Source of the DNA: Acinetobacter sp. A2
GTDB taxonomy: Bacteria > Pseudomonadota > Gammaproteobacteria > Pseudomonadales > Moraxellaceae
Reading direction: 5' to 3'
NCBI RefSeq assembly: GCF_012371325.1
Contig: NZ_JAAZQX010000001.1
Span: 127,700 to 191,699 of the forward strand
Length of the DNA stretch: 64,000 bases
Notes under the pieces: generated by a model
Databases searched by the model: none
Told to the model about the DNA's origin: nothing
Seen by the model: the letters and a program-made list of their open reading frames with translations, nothing else
Program-made: the position numbers and the translations under genes
Shown: positions 56,694 to 64,000 of the stretch, one piece after another
How positions within the stretch are numbered: position 1 is the stretch's first letter
Layout: the number at the start of each line of letters is the position of its first letter

Positions 56694-59333
56694 ATGGCGA
56701 ACGCTCCTCGGTCCACATCCAAAAGCACAGCAGCCAAATCTGAAGCTGGTCACAAACGTGCCTTAGTGATTGTGGAGTCGCCTGCAAAAGCGAAAACAAT
56801 CAATAAATATCTTGGTTCGGACTACATTGTGAAGTCTTCGGTAGGTCACGTGCGTGATTTACCAACCAGTGGCGGTGCTAAAACCACAGAAAAGAAAACC
56901 ACCACCCGAACCAAGCTGACCGAGGCTCAGAAAGCTGAAAAAGCTCAATCAGCATTAGTCAACCGTATGGGCGTCGACCCTGAACATGACTGGAAAGCAC
57001 ATTATGAAGTGCTACCAGGCAAGGAAAATGTCGTTGCGGAATTAAAAAAACTGGCATCGCAGGTCGATGAAGTCTATCTCGCAACGGACTTGGACCGTGA
57101 AGGGGAAGCCATTGCATGGCATTTAAAAGAAGTCATTGGTGGCGATGACTCTCGTTATCAGCGTGTGGTGTTTAACGAAATTACCAAAAATGCCATTCAG
57201 GAAGCGTTTAAGCACCCTGCGCGTTTAGATACCAATAAAGTCAATGCACAACAAGCGCGTCGTTTCTTAGACCGTGTGGTTGGCTTTATGATTTCTCCGC
57301 TGTTATGGGAAAAAATTGCCCGTGGTTTATCGGCAGGGCGTGTACAGTCGGTTGCGGTTAAATTAGTGGTAGAGCGTGAGCGTGAAATTCGTGCTTTCGT
57401 CCCTGAAGAATACTGGCAAGTGTTTGCAGATACCAAATCTGCAAAAGATGACATTCGTCTAGAAGCGGTGAAGCAAGCGGGTAAAACCCTCAAGTTACGC
57501 AACAAAGCCGAAACTGATGCTTTACTGAACTTGATTAAAGATGCGCAATACACCGTATCTGCACGTGAAGATAAACCGACCAAAGTTAATCCGAGTGCAC
57601 CGTATATCACCTCAACGCTACAACAAGCAGCCAGTACTCGTCTTGGTTTTTCAGTCAAGAAAACCATGATGTTGGCACAGCGTCTGTATGAAGCAGGTTT
57701 TATTACCTATATGCGTACGGACTCGACGTTCTTGAGTGATGATGCCGTAAATATGGTACGCACACATATTGAATCCGAGTTTGGTCAAAAATATTTACCT
57801 GCAAAACCTAACCGTTATGGCAATAAAGCAGGCGCACAAGAAGCGCACGAAGCAATTCGTCCATCTAATGTTGCGCTGAAAGGTGACAGTTTGGTGGGGG
57901 TAGAGCGTGATGCACAGCGTTTGTATGACTTAATTTGGCGTCAGTTCGTTGCCTGTCAAATGACACCTGCAGAATATTTATCATCAACCATTTTGGTTGA
58001 TGCCAATGGCGTAGAGTTAAAAGCCAAAGGCCGTACACTGGTTTTTGATGGTTTTACCAAAGTGCGCGGCCAAAACAAATCGGATGATGATGTGCTGTTG
58101 CCAGCCGTTAAAGTGGGTGAAATTCTTAAATTAGAGAAGCTTGATCCATCGCAACACTTTACCAAACCGCCTGCACGTTTTACCGAAGCGTCTTTGGTCA
58201 AAGAGCTTGAGAAAAAAGGTATTGGGCGTCCATCGACCTATGCTGCAATTATCTCAACCATTCAAGACCGTGGTTATGTGAAACTAGAAAATCGTCGCTT
58301 ATTTGCAGAAAAAATGGGTGAGATTGTCACCGACCGTTTGGATGAAAGCTTTAATAACTTGATGAACTATGACTTTACTGCAGACCTTGAAGGTCAGCTA
58401 GATAAAGTTGCAGATGGTGAGCGTAACTGGAAAGATTTGCTGAACAGTTTTTATGGTGATTTCAAACAGCGTTTGACCAATGCACAGGGTGAACAGGGCA
58501 TGCGCCGTAACTTGCCTGTAGAGGTCGATGCAGTACATTGTAAAGAATGTTCACGCCCAATGCAGATTCGTACAGGTACAACAGGCGTATTCTTAGGCTG
58601 CTCAGGCTATAACTTGCCACCGAAAGAGCGTTGTAAGGGAACGCTGAACCTAACACCTGTAGAATCACTTGCAGCCTTATCCGATGATGATGCCGCTGAA
58701 ACTGCAGATTTAATGTCTAAAAAGCGCTGTCCAATTTGTGAAACAGCCATGGACAGCTACGTAATTGATGGCGGTCGTAAGCTGCACATTTGTGGGAATA
58801 ACCCAGACTGTTCAGGTTTTGAGCTTGAAGAAGGCGAGTTCAAAATTAAGGGCTATGATGGTCCAACCATTCCGTGCGACAAGTGTGATGGCGAAATGCA
58901 GCTGAAAACAGGTCGCTTTGGCCCTTACTTTGCCTGCACCAGTTGTGAAAACACACGTAAAGTGCTCAAGAATGGTCAGCCAGCGCCACCGCGTGTTGAT
59001 CCAATTAAAATGGAGCATTTGCGCTCGACCAAACACGATGACTTTTTTGTACTGCGTGATGGTGCAGCAGGTTTATTCTTGGCAGCTAGCAAGTTCCCGA
59101 AAGTGCGAGAAACCCGTGCCCCGAAAGTGGCAGAGTTACGTACGGTGGCAGAACAGCTTGATCCAAAATATCAGTTTATTTTGCAAGCACCCGATGCAGA
59201 CCCAGAAGGTAATCCAACTTTGGTGAAATTTAGCCGTAAGAACCAAGCGCAATATATTGGTTCAGAAACGCCTGAAGGCAAACAAACCAAATGGTCACTG
59301 CTTTACCAAGATGGTAAATGGGTTGAGGCTTAG
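56694..59333 (+). CDS. topA: DNA topoisomerase I
   Basis: This 879-residue type IA topoisomerase would relax negative supercoils. The Toprim domain holds [15 protein letters not shown] (residues 27-41) and [13 protein letters not shown]. The active-site tyrosine is in [14 protein letters not shown]. Three zinc-ribbon-like units follow in the C-terminal 270 residues, with cysteines in [16 protein letters not shown] and CDKCDGEM. Compared with the E. coli form, a basic Lys/Thr insert follows [10 protein letters not shown]. Confidence 0.97.
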   Translation: MANAPRSTSKSTAAKSEAGHKRALVIVESPAKAKTINKYLGSDYIVKSSVGHVRDLPTSGGAKTTEKKTTTRTKLTEAQKAEKAQSALVNRMGVDPEHDWKAHYEVLPGKENVVAELKKLASQVDEVYLATDLDREGEAIAWHLKEVIGGDDSRYQRVVFNEITKNAIQEAFKHPARLDTNKVNAQQARRFLDRVVGFMISPLLWEKIARGLSAGRVQSVAVKLVVEREREIRAFVPEEYWQVFADTKSAKDDIRLEAVKQAGKTLKLRNKAETDALLNLIKDAQYTVSAREDKPTKVNPSAPYITSTLQQAASTRLGFSVKKTMMLAQRLYEAGFITYMRTDSTFLSDDAVNMVRTHIESEFGQKYLPAKPNRYGNKAGAQEAHEAIRPSNVALKGDSLVGVERDAQRLYDLIWRQFVACQMTPAEYLSSTILVDANGVELKAKGRTLVFDGFTKVRGQNKSDDDVLLPAVKVGEILKLEKLDPSQHFTKPPARFTEASLVKELEKKGIGRPSTYAAIISTIQDRGYVKLENRRLFAEKMGEIVTDRLDESFNNLMNYDFTADLEGQLDKVADGERNWKDLLNSFYGDFKQRLTNAQGEQGMRRNLPVEVDAVHCKECSRPMQIRTGTTGVFLGCSGYNLPPKERCKGTLNLTPVESLAALSDDDAAETADLMSKKRCPICETAMDSYVIDGGRKLHICGNNPDCSGFELEEGEFKIKGYDGPTIPCDKCDGEMQLKTGRFGPYFACTSCENTRKVLKNGQPAPPRVDPIKMEHLRSTKHDDFFVLRDGAAGLFLAASKFPKVRETRAPKVAELRTVAEQLDPKYQFILQAPDADPEGNPTLVKFSRKNQAQYIGSETPEGKQTKWSLLYQDGKWVEA

Positions 59334-59344
59334 CACGGTCTGTT

Positions 59345-60313
59345 ATGGAATTGAAGCCAAAAAAATTCGCCATCTTAATTGATGCAGATAATTCCTCAGT
59401 CAATTCGATTGAGTCTGTGTTGGAAGAAGTGGCGAAATATGGCATCGCCAGTGTGAAGCGCGTGTATGGTGACTGGAGTAGCGAAAGTCTGAAAAATTGG
59501 CGTGATGTACTTTTACCGCACGCCATTACCCCTGTGCAACAATTTGCTTATACCAAAAGCAAAGATGCCACCGATATGATTTTAATTATCGATGCAATGG
59601 ACTTGTTGTATAGCGGGGCTTTAGATGGCTTTTGTATTGTATCTAGTGACAGTGATTTTACTCCTTTGGCATCTAGGATTCGTGAAAGTGGTCTAATCGT
59701 TTATGGTTTTGGACGTAGTAATACACCTGAAGCTTTTCGCAAAGCTTGCGATAAATTTATTTATGTAGAGAACTTGGTTTCTGAAGCGGAAAAAGCTACG
59801 GCTACAGAAGAGCCTGATCAGAAAGAAAAAAATAATAAAGTTGCAGATATTGCACAGAGTATTGATAAATATACTTTAAATCTGATTTATAAAGCGGTTA
59901 AAGAAAATGCCGATGACAGTGGTTGGGCTTATTTAGGTGCGATTGGTACTTATATCAGCTCGGTTAAACCTGATTTTGATACCCGAAATTATGGTTACGA
60001 TAAGCTCTCTGGTTTAATTAAAGCCTTAGGTCTATTTGAAACCAAATTACAGGGGAGTCAAATGTACCTAAGAAAGCGTAGCTTTAGTACTTTCGTCAAG
60101 CTTGTCCAAAAAACAATTCAACAGCTTGCTGATCAGGCGGGGTGGGCTAAAGTTTCAGAGATTATTCAGCATATTGAGCAAAATGATCCCTACTTTAATA
60201 TTCAAAATCAGGGTTTTGAAAACACACAAGCAGCTATACTTTCAATACATAGTGGTTGGTTGGAATTTTCCGGTGATGCTAGTCGTGTTAAAGTCGGCAA
60301 ACTGATGTCTTAG
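59345..60313 (+). CDS. NYN-domain protein with two LOTUS/OST-HTH-like domains
   Basis: This 322-residue protein has an N-terminal LabA-like NYN domain with the acidic residues of LIDADNSS, DATDMILIIDAMDLL and SSDSDFTPLASRI. The middle (about 180-240, LNLIYKAVKENADDSGWAYLGAIGTYIS) and the C terminus (about 245-322, IQQLADQAGWAKVSEIIQHIEQ) look like OST-HTH/LOTUS domains. That combination suggests RNA binding and cleavage, as in eukaryotic MARF1/limkain. It starts 11 nt after topA. Confidence 0.75.
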   Translation: MELKPKKFAILIDADNSSVNSIESVLEEVAKYGIASVKRVYGDWSSESLKNWRDVLLPHAITPVQQFAYTKSKDATDMILIIDAMDLLYSGALDGFCIVSSDSDFTPLASRIRESGLIVYGFGRSNTPEAFRKACDKFIYVENLVSEAEKATATEEPDQKEKNNKVADIAQSIDKYTLNLIYKAVKENADDSGWAYLGAIGTYISSVKPDFDTRNYGYDKLSGLIKALGLFETKLQGSQMYLRKRSFSTFVKLVQKTIQQLADQAGWAKVSEIIQHIEQNDPYFNIQNQGFENTQAAILSIHSGWLEFSGDASRVKVGKLMS

Positions 60314-60327
60314 TGTTGCTGTAACTC

Positions 60328-61083
60328 ATGTGGAAAAAAATCCGAATTTTATGCTTATTGTTGGTTTTACTGGTTGTTGCAGTTAATGCATGGCGTGATC
60401 AGAATCAAGACTGGACTAAGCCGATCATCGTATTATTACACCCCATTAATGCCGATGGACGGACAAACACACAAAATTATATCAATACCTTAAATATTGC
60501 CAATTTAAACACAGCACAAGACTATCTTAAACAAGCATCACAGCAGTATCGCGGGCAACCAGTTGCATTGTATTTTAAGTTAGGCCGTGAACTTAAACAG
60601 ATGCCGCCTAAAGTCCCAACGGATGCCTCTTTACTCAGTACCGTGCTCTGGAGTTTAAAGTTTCGTTTTTATGCTTGGCAGCAAAGACAGGGGAGTGATG
60701 GTGCTGCAACTGTAACGCTGTATCTGAATTATTATGATCCAAGCCAAACCCAAATTTTAAAACACTCTACCGCACTGCAAAAAGGCAAAATTGGCTCGGT
60801 AAATTTATTTGCCTCCAATGCGCACAGCCAGCGCAATACCATGGTGATGGTGCATGAATTACTACATGCCTTTGGTGCAACAGACAAATATGACTTGGCT
60901 ACAGGTCAGCCAATTTATCCGATTGGCTATGCAGCACCGAATCAACAGCCTTTATATCCACAGCACCAAGCCGAGTTGATGGCAGGTTATATCCCGCTTT
61001 CACAAAGTAAAAGCAAAATGCCTGAGTCGTTGGAGCAAACACGCATCAACGAAATTACCGCTATTGAACTGGGCTGGAAATAA
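60328..61083 (+). CDS. Membrane-anchored metzincin-like metalloprotease
   Basis: This 251-residue protein has an N-terminal signal-anchor (IRILCLLLVLLVVAVNAW, residues 4-21). Near residue 176, HELLHAFGATD follows the HExxHxxGxxD metal motif, with aspartate as third ligand, and AELMAG downstream could be the Met-turn. It would act outside the cytoplasm, probably in the periplasm. The substrate is unknown. It is 14 nt after the NYN gene, with no clear ribosome site. Confidence 0.65.
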   Translation: MWKKIRILCLLLVLLVVAVNAWRDQNQDWTKPIIVLLHPINADGRTNTQNYINTLNIANLNTAQDYLKQASQQYRGQPVALYFKLGRELKQMPPKVPTDASLLSTVLWSLKFRFYAWQQRQGSDGAATVTLYLNYYDPSQTQILKHSTALQKGKIGSVNLFASNAHSQRNTMVMVHELLHAFGATDKYDLATGQPIYPIGYAAPNQQPLYPQHQAELMAGYIPLSQSKSKMPESLEQTRINEITAIELGWK

Positions 61084-61231
61084 GCCTGAGGATAAACCTG
61101 TACTTATCCACAACTCACGATACAGCCTGTGCAAAAGTATGCTGAGTGTATGAAATGTGCTATTGATATTCGTGGGCTTATTCTCAAACCGATCTGTTAA
61201 ACTATTCATCCACCTAGCACGATGAGTCACT

Positions 61232-63220
61232 ATGAGTTTAGCCAGCCTAATTGATGAATTGAACCCCCAACAAAAACAAGCAGCCACCACAGCACATCAA
61301 CATAGTCTGGTTTTGGCAGGGGCAGGCTGTGGCAAAACCAAAACCATTGTGGCACGTGCAGCGTATTTAATTGATCAGGGTATTCCTGCTAATCAGATTC
61401 AAATTTTAACCTTTACCCGTCGTGCAGCCAGTGAAATTGTGGCGCGGGTTGAGTTAGCACTGGGTGAGCAAGCCAAGGGCTTACGTGCTTCGACTTTCCA
61501 TACTTTTTGTATGTATTTGCTGCGCCGTATCCCCAAAGCATTTGGCTTAGAGCAGTTTTCAATTATTGATCGTGATGATCAGTTAATGATGTTCCGTTTA
61601 ATTCGCGGCAAAGATGATAAGAAAAACCCAAGTCAGTTGCCTAAGCCTCAAGAATTATGTGACTTATATTCTTTTGCACGAAATACTCGCCAAAAATTGA
61701 GTGTGGCATTAGAAAAACAACAGCCAGAATATTTGGCAATGAAAGACCAAATTGCCGAGATCATGCAGGAATATGAAAGCCGTAAACGTGCGCGAGGTTT
61801 TTTAGATTATGACGATATTTTGGCTGTGGTGGCATCGGCATTGGCACAATCTGAAGGTCTGGTCGATTATGTCGCATCCATTTGTCAGCACTTGCTGGTC
61901 GATGAAATGCAGGACACCAATCCTTTGCAATGGGCGTTGCTTGAACCCTTAAAAGATCGGGTCAACCTGTTTTGCGTGGGTGATGATGCGCAGTCGATTT
62001 ATGGTTTCCGTGGTGCGGATTTTGAAAATATTCATCATTTCACTGAACGTGTGCCGAATGCTCAAATTTTTAAACTGGAACAAAATTATCGCTCCACACA
62101 GGAAATATTAGACCTGTCTAACTGGTTGCTGGAGCAAAGTGAAATTCGCTATAACAAACGATTGCAGGCGTATCGTGGTGATGGCATCAAGCCGAAAATA
62201 CATATTTTCCCAAATGAGTTTGATGAAGCCAAATGGATCGCCATTGATATTAAAGAGCGACATTTCTTGGAAGGTGCACCGTGGTCAGATCACATGGTGT
62301 TGGTACGCTCCAGTTTTGCCGCACGGCATATTGAAGCAGCATGTATTGCGGCAAGTGTGCCGTATCGTTTTATTGGTGGCATGAAGTTATTGGAAACCGC
62401 GCATGTGAAAGACTTGCTCAGTTTATTGCGGGTCATTGCCAATCCTCTAGATGATATTGCATGGATGCGTTTTCTGACCTTATGGAATGGCGTGGGTGAT
62501 GTCGGTGCAAGTAAGTTGGCCCAACAACTATTGCTTGAACCGAGCATGGATAAAATTATTGAAAAGTTGGAAAAGTTTGGAAAATTGCCTGAAAAAACTT
62601 TACTGATTATGAAGCAGATGGACGTTTTACGGCATGAAGTTGCTGCTTGTGTCGGTTTGGGGATTGAAGCTATTCAGGAACAATTGGCAGAAAATTATAA
62701 AAAAGACTGGAATCGTCGTCAGGGCGATTTTCAGTTGGTGCAACAATTGGCGGCTAAGCATGCGCAGTTAAGTGAATTTTTAGAAGAGTATGTACTCGAT
62801 CCTGTATCTATTTCAGAAATTGAACGTCAGTCTGATACCGATGTGGTCACTTTGATTACGATTCACTCTGCCAAGGGTACAGAGCAAAAAGTGTGCTATG
62901 TGGCCAATGTGACACCGGGGCAGTACCCACACGCACGGGCGCAGGGCAGTTTTGATGATATTGAAGAAGAACGTCGCGTGTTGTATGTGGCCTTGACCCG
63001 TGCCCAAAATGAACTGATTTTAACCAAACAAAATCTGAATTTGTGGGCGCGAGACACGGTAGACGAACAGGGGCGCAAGCTAGACAGTTATTTTTTGAAT
63101 GATTTGACCCGTCAATTGTGTAGCATGGAAACTCATCACCGTACCCGCCAGCAAACAGTTAAAAGCGCCTTGGTGGAACGTCAAGCGATTAATTTAGATT
63201 TTGGCATTGATCTCGATTAA
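61232..63220 (+). CDS. UvrD/Rep-family SF1A DNA helicase
   Basis: This 662-residue superfamily-1A helicase has motif Q/I in LNPQQKQAA and LAGAGCGKTKT (residues 28-38), motif Ia FTRRAASE, Walker B VDEMQDTNPLQW, motif III VGDDAQSIYGFRGAD, motif IV EQNYRST, and motif V/VI in TIHSAKGTEQKV and RRVLYVALTRAQ. Lengths match Rep/UvrD. It is shorter at the C terminus than E. coli UvrD. Whether it acts as Rep or as another paralogue cannot be settled. Confidence 0.9.
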   Translation: MSLASLIDELNPQQKQAATTAHQHSLVLAGAGCGKTKTIVARAAYLIDQGIPANQIQILTFTRRAASEIVARVELALGEQAKGLRASTFHTFCMYLLRRIPKAFGLEQFSIIDRDDQLMMFRLIRGKDDKKNPSQLPKPQELCDLYSFARNTRQKLSVALEKQQPEYLAMKDQIAEIMQEYESRKRARGFLDYDDILAVVASALAQSEGLVDYVASICQHLLVDEMQDTNPLQWALLEPLKDRVNLFCVGDDAQSIYGFRGADFENIHHFTERVPNAQIFKLEQNYRSTQEILDLSNWLLEQSEIRYNKRLQAYRGDGIKPKIHIFPNEFDEAKWIAIDIKERHFLEGAPWSDHMVLVRSSFAARHIEAACIAASVPYRFIGGMKLLETAHVKDLLSLLRVIANPLDDIAWMRFLTLWNGVGDVGASKLAQQLLLEPSMDKIIEKLEKFGKLPEKTLLIMKQMDVLRHEVAACVGLGIEAIQEQLAENYKKDWNRRQGDFQLVQQLAAKHAQLSEFLEEYVLDPVSISEIERQSDTDVVTLITIHSAKGTEQKVCYVANVTPGQYPHARAQGSFDDIEEERRVLYVALTRAQNELILTKQNLNLWARDTVDEQGRKLDSYFLNDLTRQLCSMETHHRTRQQTVKSALVERQAINLDFGIDLD

Positions 63221-63299
63221 ACTATGTCACATGGTTTCCTGCAAAAAGTAGAGTAGGCGAGTGCTTTTTGATGTTTTTTGCCTATTTTAAGGTTGTAAG

Positions 63300-63554
63300 A
63301 TGAAAATTTTAGTTCGTAGTTTAGAGCGTACGGTTACTGAAGAAGAATTATTAAAACTTTTTCAGGAATACGGCACAGTCGAATCTTGTACGTTGGTGCT
63401 GGATGCGGCAACAGGAAAATCGAAAGGATTTGCATTTGTAGAAATGCCGCATGCACGTGAAGCTGTGAAAGCCATTAAAGGCTTGAACACATTGCGTCTG
63501 CATGGCCATGGTATTCGAGTCAAAGCGGCGGAAGATAAGCCTGCCTCAAAATAG
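63300..63554 (+). CDS. RRM-domain RNA-binding protein
   Basis: This 84-residue protein is a single RNA recognition motif. RNP2 is at ILVRSLERTV (residues 3-12) and RNP1 at KGFAFVEM (about 43-50), with conserved aromatics. Small RRM proteins of this kind in bacteria are often cold-induced. AAGG lies 7 nt before the ATG. It has its own terminator. Confidence 0.88.
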   Translation: MKILVRSLERTVTEEELLKLFQEYGTVESCTLVLDAATGKSKGFAFVEMPHAREAVKAIKGLNTLRLHGHGIRVKAAEDKPASK

Positions 63555-63561
63555 TTCAAAG

Positions 63562-63584
63562 GGAGCAAAAAATGCTCCTTTTTT
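63562..63584 (+). terminator. Terminator of the RRM gene
   Basis: GGAGCA (63562-63567) and TGCTCC (63573-63578) form a short stem with an AAAAA loop, followed by T6. Confidence 0.8.
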
Positions 63585-63730
63585 ATGCGTATTTTTTAAT
63601 GTAAATTCTGATGTATGCATTGTATTGGTGCGCATTTTAGGTTGTATAAAAACAGTCTATTTTTTATTGGGAATCGTGTAAAAATCGGTTTAATCTAAAG
63701 CTCTTAGACCGCTAAATTGAGGAAAGGCTC

Positions 63731-64000
63731 ATGTCTCGTGTTGCTCGTTTTCATGCAGATCGTACCAATCAGAAATTATATTTCGCACGCCTTTCGTGCC
63801 AACAGGCAGAACAAACCGAACACGTTCAGCAAGCACAGGCGCATCGTGAAGCTGCGGTATTTCATTTGCATGGTGCAGTACTGGCTTTTTTGCAGGAATT
63901 GGTACGCTATTATCGCCTGAATGACAGCAATCCGACCCTTAAATCGATTGAAGAATTAATGGCCGCAAAAGGGCAGATTTCCCCTGAAGTGGCTCTTTTA
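63731..64000 (+). CDS. DUF6586-family protein (truncated by the window end)
   Basis: Ninety codons are visible before the window ends. The start MSRVARFHADRTNQKLYFARLSCQQAE is the signature of DUF6586, a family found near topA in Pseudomonas. GGAAAGG lies 4-10 nt upstream. The function is unknown. Confidence 0.8.
   Translation, partial: MSRVARFHADRTNQKLYFARLSCQQAEQTEHVQQAQAHREAAVFHLHGAVLAFLQELVRYYRLNDSNPTLKSIEELMAAKGQISPEVALL

Noticed and set aside
63717-63920. 67-codon frame overlapping the last gene
   Set aside because: It is out of frame with the DUF6586 gene, which has a good ribosome site and recognisable sequence.
1-64000. CRISPR array, insertion sequence or prophage
   Set aside because: No regularly spaced direct repeats, transposase, integrase or phage structural genes were found in any region.

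Overview
The window reads as chromosomal DNA of a gammaproteobacterium of the family Moraxellaceae, most likely Acinetobacter. The DNA is AT-rich. Gene neighbourhoods shared with Pseudomonas are present (asd-fimV-truA, HAD phosphatase/rppH/ptsP, topA with a DUF6586 gene nearby, leuC-leuD-leuB), and individual proteins look Acinetobacter-like, for example a FimV divided between two genes. No insertion sequence, prophage, CRISPR array or plasmid origin was seen. The assignment is inference from protein resemblance, not a database search.

Layout. 1-8.5 kb: tRNA-Lys(TTT), a FadD/FATP-type acyl-CoA synthetase, RNase E with a long untranslated leader, RluC and a phosphoglycolate-phosphatase-like HAD protein. 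8.7-22.1 kb: a catabolic island for 3-phenylpropionate/cinnamate. It holds mhpD-mhpF-mhpE, an OprD-type porin, mhpC, a membrane protein, the LysR regulator hcaR, and hcaE-hcaF-hcaC-hcaB-mhpB-hcaD. Together these can dihydroxylate the ring, rearomatise it, open it by meta cleavage, release the aliphatic acid and split the C5 fragment to pyruvate and acetyl-CoA. 22-29 kb: a DMT exporter, an MBL-fold hydrolase, a catalase, a TetR/acyl-CoA dehydrogenase divergent pair and an orphan macro-domain protein. 29.6-34 kb: a small basic protein whose reading frame contains a terminator, then ptsP, rppH, a HAD-IB phosphatase and a DUF2789 protein. 34-42 kb: a LysR regulator, DUF2061, leuC-leuD-lipoprotein-leuB, a second lipoprotein, infA and an AraC regulator. 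42-48 kb (minus strand): asd, fimV in two genes, an asparaginase and truA. 48-54 kb: an EEP-family protein, a probable small RNA, a glycosyltransferase, a lipid A acyltransferase, uup and slyX. 54-64 kb: two tandem PIN/NYN-like proteins, topA, a NYN-LOTUS-like protein, a metzincin-like protein, an SF1 helicase, an RRM protein and a truncated DUF6586 gene.

The most interesting signals are not enzymes. (1) The gap at 49218-49556 has a near-perfect GacA upstream activating sequence, a plausible sigma-70 -10, eight GGA motifs (several in hairpin loops) and a strong terminator. This is the architecture of a CsrB/RsmYZ-type RNA that titrates CsrA. (2) The 63-codon gene at 29615-29806 carries a 13-bp terminator hairpin inside its coding sequence, so its mRNA may end before the stop codon, as in the ribosome-rescue gene arfA. 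(3) Two adjacent PIN/NYN-like proteins share a repeated helical module, and a third NYN protein with LOTUS-like domains follows topA. None of these is proven here; each entry states what would test it.
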